This document shows, in pieces, positions 1 through 8,181 of a stretch of 64,000 nucleotides of DNA (position 1 is its first letter; each line of letters begins with the position of its first letter). The notes beneath the pieces are model-generated. The model made no database searches. It saw nothing but the letters and a program-made list of their open reading frames with translations, and was not told where the DNA came from. A program made the translations under genes and the position numbers. The stretch comes from JBCCGI01 sp039029355 (GTDB lineage Bacteria; Planctomycetota; UBA1135; GCA-002686595), in contig JBCCGI010000034.1 of NCBI GenBank assembly GCA_039029355.1, positions 20,319 to 84,318 of the forward strand, in the 5' to 3' direction.

Positions 1-1757
1 GTGAGCTCGGGCGCGAGCCGCGCGACGACGTCGTCGCGCTGGGGGAGCTGCTCTACGAGCTCCTCACCCTGCACACTCCGGGCGAGCGCGGGCAGGTGCC
101 TCCGCTGCGCGCGAACGAGCTCAACCGGCGCGTGCCGCGCGACCTCGAGGCGGTGTGCCGGCGCGCGCTGGAGCGCGGCTACCCCTCGGCGCACGAGCTG
201 GCCCTCGACCTGCGGCGCTTGCTCGGGTTCGAGTCGATCGCCCCGCAGACCGCGTCGCCGCTCCGGCGCGCGGCGCGGCTGGCGGCGCACCGCCGGCGTG
301 GCCTCGGGGTGGCGGCGCTGGCGCTCGTGGCGCTGGTCGCCCTCATCGGCTTCGCGGCGCGCCACGCGGGTCGGCCGGCGGGCGGCGAGCTTCCGCGGCT
401 GCTCGCTCCGCTCGTCGAGCTGGCCGCGGTCGACGAGCTCGCGGGCGAGGACCTCGCCCGCCTGACCGCGGCGCGCGATGCGCTGGCCGCGCTGCGTCCG
501 CGGCTCGCGGAGCTCGACGGGGCCGAGCGCGAGCTTGTCCGCGAGCTGGACCGGCGGCTGGGGGAGGAGGGCCTGCGCGCGGCGCGCGAGCTGCGCCGCT
601 CGCTCGACGCCGCCTACCGCGAAGCGGGTGCGGACGGCGCTGCGCTCGCCGGCTACGCCGACGCGGTGCGCGCGGCCGCGTTGGCGCCCGACGCCGCGGA
701 GGTGTTGCGGCTCCTGCGGCAGGCGGGCGGCGCGACGCTGACCGTCACGAGCACGCCGCCCGGGGCGGAGGTCTACCTGCGCACGCTCGACCCCGCGCAC
801 GCGCGGCCCGGCGAGCCGGTGCGGCTCGGGCGGACGCCGCTGCTCGCCGCCCCGGTGCCCCCCGGGCTCGCGCGCGTCGTCGTCGCGCTCGACGGGCTGG
901 GGCACGCGGAGGCGACGCGCGTCCTGCGCCCGGGCGTCGCGACCGAGCTGGCGGTTCCGGTCCGTTCGCGCGCCGCCGTGGTCGATGGCATGGCCGCGAT
1001 CGCGGCCGGCCCGTTCGTCTTCGGCGAAGGGGCGCGCGAGGGCGACCGCTACGCCCGCAGCACGCGCGAGGTCGAGGCCTTCTACATCGACCGCCGCGAG
1101 GTCTCGATCGCGGAGCTGCGCTCGTTCCTCGACGCGGTGGGGCGCCCGTATCCGCGCGTTTGGCCGGACGCGCCGGAGCTCGACCGCTGGGGCGACCGCG
1201 CGGCCTTCGGCGTCGACGCGCGGCTCGCGGAGGACTACGCCCTGTGGGCCGGCAAGCGGCTGCCGACGGTGTACGAGTGGGAGCGCGCCGCGCGCGGCAC
1301 CGACGGGCGGCTCTATCCCTGGGGCGACGACCCGGAGCGGCTCGCCGCGGGCGCCAACCTGGCGGCCGGCACGGTGGCGCCGACCGCCGACCCCGAGCGC
1401 CTGCGCCGGACCGTGCTCGGGCTGCTGCGGGCGCACCTCGAGCCCGTCGGCGGGCGCCCGCTCGGCGTGGGCCCCGAGGGGCTGCACCACGCCCTCGGCA
1501 ACGTGTGCGAGTGGACCGAGTCGCCGTTCCTGCCGGCGGCGCGCGCGGGGCTGGTCCTCGCGGTCTCCGCGCCGCGCGTGACCAAGGGCGGCAGCCTGGA
1601 GGGCTCGCGGAGCTGGTCGCTGAGCGCCAACGGCCCGCGCGCGCCCGACGAAGGGGGCTGGGGCATGGGGCTGCGCTGCGCCCTCTCGCTTTGGCCTCCG
1701 ACCCCCGCCCCGGCGACGAAGCCGACGGGCGAGGAGCCCGCGGCGCCGCGATGGTGA
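1..1757 (+). CDS. Ser/Thr protein kinase-PEGA-SUMF1 fusion, 5' truncated by window edge
   Basis: The frame is open from base 3, so the gene begins upstream; 584 residues are visible. The first ~75 residues are the end of a protein kinase C-lobe (DDVVALGELLYELL, then VPRDLEAVCRRALE and a YPSAHELALDLRRLL helix). A hydrophobic segment at about residues 99-121 (GLGVAALALVALVALIGFAA) is a probable membrane anchor. A charged helical stretch, a PEGA domain (about 243-325, TVTSTPPGAEVYL) and a SUMF1/FGE-like domain (about 330-575, YEWERAARG, GNVCEWTES) follow. The SUMF1 domain lacks the catalytic Cys pair of true formylglycine-generating enzymes: the usual region reads KGGSLEGSRSWSLSANGP. It is therefore probably a binding or sensory module facing the periplasm, with the kinase inside the cell. 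Domain identities are confident; the signal sensed is unknown. Confidence 0.9.
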   Translation, partial: ELGREPRDDVVALGELLYELLTLHTPGERGQVPPLRANELNRRVPRDLEAVCRRALERGYPSAHELALDLRRLLGFESIAPQTASPLRRAARLAAHRRRGLGVAALALVALVALIGFAARHAGRPAGGELPRLLAPLVELAAVDELAGEDLARLTAARDALAALRPRLAELDGAERELVRELDRRLGEEGLRAARELRRSLDAAYREAGADGAALAGYADAVRAAALAPDAAEVLRLLRQAGGATLTVTSTPPGAEVYLRTLDPAHARPGEPVRLGRTPLLAAPVPPGLARVVVALDGLGHAEATRVLRPGVATELAVPVRSRAAVVDGMAAIAAGPFVFGEGAREGDRYARSTREVEAFYIDRREVSIAELRSFLDAVGRPYPRVWPDAPELDRWGDRAAFGVDARLAEDYALWAGKRLPTVYEWERAARGTDGRLYPWGDDPERLAAGANLAAGTVAPTADPERLRRTVLGLLRAHLEPVGGRPLGVGPEGLHHALGNVCEWTESPFLPAARAGLVLAVSAPRVTKGGSLEGSRSWSLSANGPRAPDEGGWGMGLRCALSLWPPTPAPATKPTGEEPAAPRW

Positions 1758-1789
1758 GCGCGGCGGGGCGCCCGGTTAGGATGCAGACG

Positions 1790-3148
1790 ATGCGCCGACC
1801 GATCGCCTTCCTCGCTTCGGCCCTGACCCTCGTCCTCGGCGTCGTGCCGGGCTGCGGCGGCTCGGGCGGCGACCGTCACGGTCCGCCCGTGGTCGTGCTG
1901 GCGATCGACGGCTTGGAGTGGTCCGTGCTGCGGCCGATGCTCACCGACGGCCGCGCGCCGAACCTGCGCCGCCTCGCCGACCGCGGCGTCGCCGGGCTGC
2001 TCAGCACCGACGTGCCGACCTTCTCGCCGATGCTGTGGACGTCGGTGGCCACCGGCGCCAAGCCGCGCCAGCACGGCATCCTGCACTTCGCCGAGACCGA
2101 CCCCGCGACCGGCGAGATGAAGCCGGGCGGGCTGCCGTACACCTCGAACAGCCGCAAGCTGCCGGCGATCTGGAACGTGTGCGGCGGCAACGGCCGCAGC
2201 GTGCTGTCGGTCGGCTGGTGGGTGTCGTGGCCGGCCGAGCCGGTGCCGGGTGGCCGCATCGTGGCCTCCTACGCCGCCCAGGCCCAGGCGCAGGTGCTGT
2301 GGAAGGCCGGCGTCTGGACCGACGGCCTGGAGGAGCTGACCTTCCCGCCCGCGCTGCAGGACGACATCGCGCCGTTGCTGCGCGAGGGCGCGCCCGAGGG
2401 GCCGCTGCAGGCCGAGTTCGAGGCCGACTTCGCGCTGGTTCCCAGGGGCGCCGCGTGGCCGATCGAGCGCATGGTCGAGCGCAACCTGCGCTTCACCTTC
2501 CACGGCGACCGCACGCACCACCGCATCTTCCTCAGCGAGCTGGAGCGCCGCGTCGCCGACCTCAACCTGGTGTACTTCGGCGTCGCGGACGTCGCGGGGC
2601 ACTTCTTCTGGCGCTACCGCGAGCCCGGGGCCTACGACTACGCGGTGCCCGAGCACAAGGTCGAGTTGCTCGGCGAGCGCGTCGAGGAGGTCTACGGCGT
2701 CGTCGACCGCTGGGTGGGGGAGGTGCTGGAGCGCCTGCCCGACGACGCCTATGTGCTCGTGCTCTCCGACCACGGCATGCACGCGGCGCGGCCGGACGAG
2801 CCGCGCCACCTCTCCAGCGGCGGGCACGACGACGGCCCGCCGGGAATCGTGATCGCGGCGGGGCCGGGCATCCGGGCCGCCGGGCTGCCCGCGGGCGAGC
2901 CCGAGGTGCTGGGGAGCATCTACGACGTGTTCCCGACGCTGCTCACCTGGCTCGCGCTGCCGGTGCCCGACGACGCGGTCGGCTCGGCCCGGCGCGGCTG
3001 GATGGAGGACGGCTGGAATGCCGCCCATCCGCCGGCCAGCGTGGCGACCTACGCCGCCGGCTTCCGCGCGGCGACTCCGCCGCGCGCGCCGGGCAACCAG
3101 GCCAACGAGGAGTTCCTCGAAGGCATGAAGGCGCTGGGCTACTTCTGA
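1790..3148 (+). CDS. Type I phosphodiesterase/nucleotide pyrophosphatase-like lipoprotein (alkaline phosphatase superfamily)
   Basis: This 452-residue protein starts with MRRPIAFLASALTLVLGV and a lipobox-like VVPGC, so it is probably an exported lipoprotein. The mature part carries alkaline-phosphatase-superfamily motifs: the metal-binding VVLAIDGLEW, the nucleophile block PTFSPMLWTS followed by ATGAKPRQHGI, then YFGVADVAGHFFWRY, VLVLSDHGMH and a His in GGHDDGPPG. The nucleophile is Ser or Thr and not the Cys/Ser-x-Pro-x-Arg sulfatase signature, so it should not be a substrate of the neighbouring formylglycine-generating enzyme. The start at 1790 was chosen over 1781 because it places the charged n-region next to the hydrophobic core. 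The stop overlaps the next start by one base (TGATG), suggesting co-translation. The exact substrate cannot be told. Confidence 0.85.
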   Translation: MRRPIAFLASALTLVLGVVPGCGGSGGDRHGPPVVVLAIDGLEWSVLRPMLTDGRAPNLRRLADRGVAGLLSTDVPTFSPMLWTSVATGAKPRQHGILHFAETDPATGEMKPGGLPYTSNSRKLPAIWNVCGGNGRSVLSVGWWVSWPAEPVPGGRIVASYAAQAQAQVLWKAGVWTDGLEELTFPPALQDDIAPLLREGAPEGPLQAEFEADFALVPRGAAWPIERMVERNLRFTFHGDRTHHRIFLSELERRVADLNLVYFGVADVAGHFFWRYREPGAYDYAVPEHKVELLGERVEEVYGVVDRWVGEVLERLPDDAYVLVLSDHGMHAARPDEPRHLSSGGHDDGPPGIVIAAGPGIRAAGLPAGEPEVLGSIYDVFPTLLTWLALPVPDDAVGSARRGWMEDGWNAAHPPASVATYAAGFRAATPPRAPGNQANEEFLEGMKALGYF

Positions 3149-4695
3149 TGCGGGCGGTGCTTCTGCGCGCGACGCTCGCCGTGCTGCTCGCGGTCGGCGC
3201 GTCGGCCGACGTGCGGCTGGGGACGCCCTTCGGCGACCGCATGGTGCTCCAGCGCGACCGCGCGCTCTCGGTGTGGGGTACGGCGGACCCCGGCGAGAGC
3301 CTGTCGGTGGTGTTCGCCACGCACGTCGTGTCGACCCGCGCGGACCTGCTCGGCCGCTGGTCGGTCGAGCTGCCGCCGCTCGACGCCTCGGCGCGCCCGC
3401 GCCCGCTGCAGGTGCACGGGGCGGGCGGCACGCTGCGAGTAGAGGACGTGCTGGTGGGCGACGTGTGGATCTGCTCGGGGCAGTCCAACATGCGCTTCGC
3501 CCTCGCGCGCTCGACCGCGGGCGCCGAGGCCGCGGCCACGGCGACGGACGCCGGCCTGCGGTGGCTCGACCTCGCGCCGCGGGCCGCGCCTGACGCCGGC
3601 GCGTTCACGGCCGAGGAGCTGACGCTCTGCAACCCGCGCGACTACCTCGGGGGCGGCTGGTCGGTCGCCGGACCGGAGACCGCGGCGCGCTTCTCGGCGG
3701 TCGCCTATCACTTCGGCCGCGCCCTGCGCGACGTGCTCGGAGTGCCGGTCGGGCTGGTGCTCAACGCGGTGGGGGGCTCGCCGACCGAGGCCTGGATCCG
3801 GCCCGAGCTGGCCGCTTCGGCCTTCGGCTTCGGGACCGGGGTGGGGTCGTGGCTCGACGACACGAAGCTGCACCCCTGGTGCCGCGAGCGGGCGTCCGAG
3901 AACCTCGCCGGCTGGATGGACGAGGTGCTGGCCGCCGCCGACCGCGGCGAGCTGCCGCCGCCCACGCCAGGCCACCCGTTCCGGCCCGGCTTTCTGTACG
4001 AGGCCGGCATCGCGCCGCTCGTCGGGCTGCGCCCGCGCGGCGTGCTCTGGTACCAGGGCGAGTCGAACGGGCATGACCCCGCGCTGATGCGCGCGCTGAC
4101 CGGCACGCTGATCGCGGACTGGCGCGGCCGGTTCGACGACCCCGAGCTGCCCTTCGGGCTGGTACAGCTGCCCGGGATGGGGACCGCGGGCGGGTACCCG
4201 GCCGAGCTCTGGCCCGACGTGCGCGAGGCGCAGCGCACGCTCGCCGCCGAGCTGGATGGAGTCGGCCTCGTCGTGACGATCGACCTCGGCGCGCGCGACG
4301 ACGTGCACCCGCGCGCCAAGCGCGAGGTGGGCGAGCGCCTCGCGCGCTGGGCGCTGGCCGAGGTCTACGGCCACCGCAGCCGGGCTCCCGCGGGCCCGCT
4401 CTACTATGCGCACCTGCGCGGCGAGGGCGTGGTGCGGCTCTTCTTCCAGCACGCCGCGGACGGGCTGCGTGCGGGCGGCGGCGGCGAGCTGCGCGGCTTC
4501 GAGATCGCCGGCGCCGACGGCCGCTTCCTCGCCGCACAGGCGCGCATCAGCGGGCCGGACACGCTGGTGGTCGAGAGCCCCGACGTGCGCGATCCACGCT
4601 GGGTGCGCTATGCCTGGGCGCCCTTTCCCGACGGCAACCTGACGAGCGGCGAGGGTCTGCCCGCCGCGCCGTTTACGACCGAGGAGCTTTTCTAG
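3148..4695 (+). CDS. Sialate O-acetylesterase-like SGNH esterase, secreted
   Basis: The 515-residue protein has a short signal peptide (MRAVLLRATLAVLLAVGASA) and the three blocks of the SASA/SGNH esterase family: the nucleophile block DVWICSGQSNM, the central VLWYQGESNG, and the catalytic Asp-His near the C-terminus in DDVHPRAKREVGERLA. A family-typical N-terminal beta domain (LGTPFGDRMVLQRD) precedes them. Family members remove O-acetyl groups from sialic acids or plant polysaccharides; in a planctomycete an algal or xylan-type polysaccharide is a likely substrate, but that is inference. Its ATG overlaps the stop of the phosphodiesterase gene by one base and the next gene starts 5 nt after its stop, so the four genes up to 5789 probably form one transcript. 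Confidence 0.9.
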   Translation: MRAVLLRATLAVLLAVGASADVRLGTPFGDRMVLQRDRALSVWGTADPGESLSVVFATHVVSTRADLLGRWSVELPPLDASARPRPLQVHGAGGTLRVEDVLVGDVWICSGQSNMRFALARSTAGAEAAATATDAGLRWLDLAPRAAPDAGAFTAEELTLCNPRDYLGGGWSVAGPETAARFSAVAYHFGRALRDVLGVPVGLVLNAVGGSPTEAWIRPELAASAFGFGTGVGSWLDDTKLHPWCRERASENLAGWMDEVLAAADRGELPPPTPGHPFRPGFLYEAGIAPLVGLRPRGVLWYQGESNGHDPALMRALTGTLIADWRGRFDDPELPFGLVQLPGMGTAGGYPAELWPDVREAQRTLAAELDGVGLVVTIDLGARDDVHPRAKREVGERLARWALAEVYGHRSRAPAGPLYYAHLRGEGVVRLFFQHAADGLRAGGGGELRGFEIAGADGRFLAAQARISGPDTLVVESPDVRDPRWVRYAWAPFPDGNLTSGEGLPAAPFTTEELF

Positions 4696-4700
4696 CCGCC

Positions 4701-5789
4701 ATGCGCCACGCCCTCCGCCACGCGGCCTCCGCCGCCGTGCTCCTCCTCGCCGCCGCGGCCTGCGGTGGCGACGGAGGCGCGCCCGGTGAGCCCGGTGAGC
4801 CCGGTGAGCCCGGTGAGCCCGGGCCGACGCCCGGCGCCGCGCCCGCCGAGGCTCCGGACGGCATGGTCTGGATCCCCGGCGCGACCTTCGACATGGGCGA
4901 CGACGCCGGCCTGCCGGACGAGCGCCCGCGCCACCGCGTGAGCGTGTCGGGCTTCTGGATCGATACCCACGAGGTGACCAACGCCGAGTTTGCGGCCTTC
5001 GTGGACGCGGCCGGCTACGTGACGACGGCCGAGCGCGCGCCGACGCGCGAGGAGCTCGGCCTGCCGCCCGACGCCGAGGTGCCGCCCGAGGCGCTGCTCC
5101 CCGGCTCGCTGGTGCTCAATCCGCCGGCGCCCGGCGCGAGCCCGCGCAGCGCGCTGGAGTGGTGGCGCTGGCAGCCCGGTGCGAGCTGGCGCCACCCGGC
5201 GGGGCCGAGCTCGGACCTCTCCGGCCTCGACGACCACCCGGTTGTGCACGTCTCGTGGGACGACGCACGCGCCTACGCCGCCTGGGCCGGGAAGCGGCTG
5301 CCGACCGAGGCCGAGTGGGAGCGCGCGGCCCGCGGTGAGCTCGACGGCGCGCCCTGGATGTGGGGCGAGGAGAAGCTGCCCGAGGGCCGCTGGCTGGCCA
5401 ACGTGTGGCAGGGGCCGTTTCCGCAGCGCGACGAGGTGCTGGACGGCTTCGGCGGCACGGCTCCGGTCGGCTCGTACCCTCCCAACGGCTTCGGCCTCTA
5501 CGACATGGGCGGCAACGTGTGGGAGTGGACCGCCGACTGGTACCGCCCCGACACCTACCTCGTCCGCGCCCGCGCCCTAAGCGGCGGCGGCGTCGTCGCG
5601 GACCCGACCGGTCCCGACACGAGCTTCGACCCGATGGAGCCCGGCCTGCCGAAGCGCGTGACGCGCGGCGGCTCGTTCCTCTGCAGCGACACCTACTGCG
5701 TGGGCTACCGCCCCGCGGCGCGCATGAAGACCAGCCCGGACACCGGGCTGATGCACACCGGCTTCCGCTGCGTGCGCGACCCGGAGTAG
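4701..5789 (+). CDS. Formylglycine-generating enzyme-like (SUMF1) lipoprotein with intact Cys pair
   Basis: A 362-residue lipoprotein precursor (lipobox LAAAAC, Cys21) with a short GEP-repeat linker, then a full SUMF1/FGE domain from about residue 53 (DGMVWIPGATFDMGDD, FWIDTHEVTNAEFAAF, WERAARGE, GNVWEWTADWY). The C-terminal block GGSFLCSDTYCVGYRPAA holds C328 and C333 in the C-x4-C spacing of genuine copper-dependent formylglycine-generating enzymes, followed by TGFRCVRD. Such enzymes oxidise a Cys in sulfatases to formylglycine. No Cys-type sulfatase lies in this window, so its client is elsewhere or it acts on another exported protein. The lipoprotein location means it would act outside the cytoplasmic membrane. 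Export is inferred from the N-terminus; the active-site pair is seen directly. Confidence 0.88.
   Translation: MRHALRHAASAAVLLLAAAACGGDGGAPGEPGEPGEPGEPGPTPGAAPAEAPDGMVWIPGATFDMGDDAGLPDERPRHRVSVSGFWIDTHEVTNAEFAAFVDAAGYVTTAERAPTREELGLPPDAEVPPEALLPGSLVLNPPAPGASPRSALEWWRWQPGASWRHPAGPSSDLSGLDDHPVVHVSWDDARAYAAWAGKRLPTEAEWERAARGELDGAPWMWGEEKLPEGRWLANVWQGPFPQRDEVLDGFGGTAPVGSYPPNGFGLYDMGGNVWEWTADWYRPDTYLVRARALSGGGVVADPTGPDTSFDPMEPGLPKRVTRGGSFLCSDTYCVGYRPAARMKTSPDTGLMHTGFRCVRDPE
4782..4817 (+). repeat. Four 9-bp in-frame tandem repeats (GEP linker)
   Basis: Four exact copies of cccggtgag encode a Gly-Glu-Pro repeat just after the lipidated Cys of the FGE-like lipoprotein. It looks like a flexible collagen-like spacer holding the enzyme off the membrane; the unit number could vary by slippage. 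Confidence 0.85.
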
Positions 5790-5797
5790 GGCTTGGG

Positions 5798-6505
5798 CTA
5801 GAAGGTGTAGCTCGCGCCGAGGCCCACGGTCCAGCCGTCGGCCTCGATGCTGCCGTCGATCTGCGGCGGGGAGGAGATCGCGTCGGCCTCGGTGAACTCG
5901 GCGAAGCTGTAGTGCACCTGGCCGTTGAGCGCCAGGCGCGGCGTCACGAAGAAGCTGAGGCCGCCGCCGACGTTGACGCCGATGCCGTCGAGCTCGGCGT
6001 CCTTGACCACCGACAGGTCGGTCGTGAAGGCCGCGTCGTCGAGGCGCATCTCGAGCATCTCGATCCCGAGGAAGAGGAACGGCTGGAGGTTCCCGTCGAC
6101 GTTGTAGAACTCCTTCCAGTTGATCTGGAGGCCGAGCAGCTCGGTGTCGACGGTGCTGCCGAAGTCCGGATCCCACTCCGAGTAGGCGATGCCCACCTCG
6201 AGCGCGCGCCGGTGCCAGCGGTAGCCGACCGTCGGCAGGATCCCGATCCCGGTCTCCCCGTCGAAGGACGGCACGGTGACGAAGTCGTTCTCGCCGACCA
6301 CGACGCCGCCGCTCTCCAGGTCGTCGGCGAGGTATTGCGCGGTCGTCTGCGCCAGCCCGACGTAGAGGCCCTCGGCGTGGTACGCCTCGTCTCCGCCGGT
6401 GCGCTGCGGCGCGTAGGAGGCCTCGCGCAGCGCCACCGGGGACGGCGTGCTCGCGCAGGCGGCGAGGAAGAGGGCAGGGACGGTTGCGTATCCGAGACGC
6501 TTCAT
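5798..6505 (-). CDS. Outer-membrane beta-barrel protein, predicted
   Basis: This 235-residue exported protein starts MKRLGYATVPALFLAACAS, with a possible lipobox (LAAC), and ends in SYTF, a C-terminal aromatic typical of outer-membrane barrels. The mature part alternates short amphipathic strands (GIGILPTVGYRWHRRALEVG, GVNVGGGLSFFVTPRLALNG) resembling OmpW/opacity-type eight-stranded barrels. No catalytic motif is visible. It is convergent with the FGE-like gene (8 nt between stops) and divergent from the PhoX-like gene, sharing with it a 183-nt region that holds a perfect palindrome. The barrel fold is inferred from strand pattern and the C-terminus. Function unknown. Confidence 0.75.
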   Translation of the reverse strand: MKRLGYATVPALFLAACASTPSPVALREASYAPQRTGGDEAYHAEGLYVGLAQTTAQYLADDLESGGVVVGENDFVTVPSFDGETGIGILPTVGYRWHRRALEVGIAYSEWDPDFGSTVDTELLGLQINWKEFYNVDGNLQPFLFLGIEMLEMRLDDAAFTTDLSVVKDAELDGIGVNVGGGLSFFVTPRLALNGQVHYSFAEFTEADAISSPPQIDGSIEADGWTVGLGASYTF

Positions 6506-6544
6506 GGGGAGCGCGATCTCCGGTCGGTTCGTGGGGGACGGGAG

Positions 6545-6560
6545 CCGTGGAGCTCCACGG
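6545..6560. promoter_or_regulatory. Perfect 16-bp palindrome in a divergent promoter region
   Basis: CCGTGGAGCTCCACGG is its own reverse complement and lies between the divergent outer-membrane barrel gene and the PhoX-like gene. A -10-like TAAAAT sits at 6617-6622 toward the PhoX-like gene, though no good -35 is seen. The position suits a dimeric-regulator operator acting on one or both genes; this is inference. Confidence 0.35.
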
Positions 6561-6688
6561 CGGGTCCCATCGGCTGACGGCCGCGCTGCGTGGAGTGGAA
6601 TCCGCGCCTTTTGCCCTAAAATGGCGCTGCGCGGCGCCCGCAGGACGCCGATGCGCGAAACCCTTTCCCCCCGGCCGAGAGCACGGCG

Positions 6689-8077
6689 ATGAGCCTGAAC
6701 CGACGCAACTTCCTGACCGCCGCCACCGCGACCGGACTCGCCTTCACCTCGCTCGGCCGTGCCGCTGGCGGGGCCTACGCGCCCGGTGCGCCGCGTCCCC
6801 GCGCTACCGACGGGCTCGGGCCCCTGGTGCCCGACCCGGAGGGTTTCTTCGACCTGCCCGCGGGCTTCGAGTACCGCGTGCTCTCGCGCGTCGGCGAGGA
6901 GATGGACGACGGCCTCCTCGTGCCGCCGCGGCACGACGGCATGGCGGCCTTCGCGGGCGAGGACGGACGCACGGTGCTGGTGCGCAACCACGAGAACCCG
7001 CCCGGGCAGGGCGGCGCGTTCGGCGAGTCGAACGACCGTCTGGAGCGCGTGCCGGCCGACAAGCTCTACGACGTCGGCGTGGAGGGCACCGCGTGCCTCG
7101 GGGGGACGACCACGCTGGTCTACAACACCGAGACCCAGGAGCTGGAGAAGCACTGGCTCAGCCTCGCGGGCACGATCGTGAACTGCGCCGGCGGCCCGAC
7201 GCCCTGGGGCTCGTGGATCAGCTGCGAGGAGGTAGTGCTGAGCGCCGAGGGACCGCTGCAGCGCGAGCACGGCTACTGCTTCGAGGTCCCCGCCGGGCCC
7301 GAGGGCTTGGTCGACCCGGTGCCGCTGGTTGGGCTTGGGCGCTTCCGCCACGAGGCGATCGCGGTGGACCCGCTCAGCGGCTGCGTCTTCCTCACCGAGG
7401 ACGTCCACGACGGGCTCTTCTACCGTTTCGTGCCCAGTCAACCGGGCGACCTGGCGGCGGGCGGCAAGCTGCAGGCGCTCCGCGTGCGCGAGGCGCCGAG
7501 CCTCGACACCCGCAACTGGCACCGTTTGACCCAGGTACCGCCCGGCGAGGAGCTGACGGTCGACTGGGTCGACCTGGACGACGTCGAGGCGCCGCTCGAC
7601 GACCTGCGCCACCGCGGCTTCTTGGCCGGCGCCGCGCGCTTCACCCGTGGCGAGGGGGTCTGGTTCGGCGGCGGCTCGATCTGGTTTACCTGCACCAGCG
7701 GCGGCGAGTCCAAGCTGGGGCAGATCTGGCGCTACACGCCCAGCAAGTACGAGGGCGACCGGAAGGAGCGCATGCACCGCGGCACGCTCGCCCTGTTCCT
7801 GGAGCCCAACGACGGCGGCGTGCTGGAGAACTGCGACAACCTCTGCGTCGCACCGTGGGGGCACCTGGTCGTGTGCGAGGACGGCGGCGACGACGACTAC
7901 CTGCGCGGGGTGACGCTGGACGGCGAGGTGTACCAGCTCGCCCGCAACGCGGCCGACTTCGGCGAGCTGGCGGGCTGCGTGTTCTCGCCCGACGGCTCGA
8001 CGCTGTTTGTGAACTCCCAGAAGCAGGGCGTGACGCTGGCGGTTACCGGGCCCTGGGAGAAGGCGCGCGATCTCTAG
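6689..8077 (+). CDS. PhoX-type (DUF839) phosphatase, Tat-exported
   Basis: The 462-residue protein opens with a Tat signal (SLNRRNFLTAATATGLAFTS). The rest matches the PhoX/DUF839 beta-propeller family: VLVRNHENPPG, GGTTTLVYNT, NCAGGPTPWGSWISCEE, then RHEAIAVDPLSGCVFLTED, CDNLCVAPWGHLVVCEDGG and GCVFSPDGSTLFVNSQ. PhoX enzymes are calcium- and iron-dependent periplasmic phosphatases that release phosphate from organic esters, and folding with metal in the cytoplasm fits Tat export. The length is close to the shorter DUF839 members and below the ~600 residues of classical PhoX, so activity could differ. It is preceded by a divergent regulatory region with a 16-bp palindrome; no Pho box was recognised. 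Confidence 0.85.
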   Translation: MSLNRRNFLTAATATGLAFTSLGRAAGGAYAPGAPRPRATDGLGPLVPDPEGFFDLPAGFEYRVLSRVGEEMDDGLLVPPRHDGMAAFAGEDGRTVLVRNHENPPGQGGAFGESNDRLERVPADKLYDVGVEGTACLGGTTTLVYNTETQELEKHWLSLAGTIVNCAGGPTPWGSWISCEEVVLSAEGPLQREHGYCFEVPAGPEGLVDPVPLVGLGRFRHEAIAVDPLSGCVFLTEDVHDGLFYRFVPSQPGDLAAGGKLQALRVREAPSLDTRNWHRLTQVPPGEELTVDWVDLDDVEAPLDDLRHRGFLAGAARFTRGEGVWFGGGSIWFTCTSGGESKLGQIWRYTPSKYEGDRKERMHRGTLALFLEPNDGGVLENCDNLCVAPWGHLVVCEDGGDDDYLRGVTLDGEVYQLARNAADFGELAGCVFSPDGSTLFVNSQKQGVTLAVTGPWEKARDL

Positions 8078-8181
8078 GCTCCACCTACGGCGTTTTCTTA
8101 CACGCGCGCGGCGCGGTGGCGGCTCAAGGCCGCCCTGGGATCGGTCGATGAGCGTCCTGTTCCACTCCGTCGTCGCGCACC

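Noticed and set aside
1790..3148. Phosphatase-superfamily gene as a Cys-type sulfatase served by the nearby FGE
   Set aside because: The nucleophile region reads PTFSPMLW and no C/S-x-P-x-R motif is present.
4782..4817. Short regular repeat as a CRISPR
   Set aside because: Units are 9 bp, contiguous and in frame, encoding a GEP linker; no spacers.
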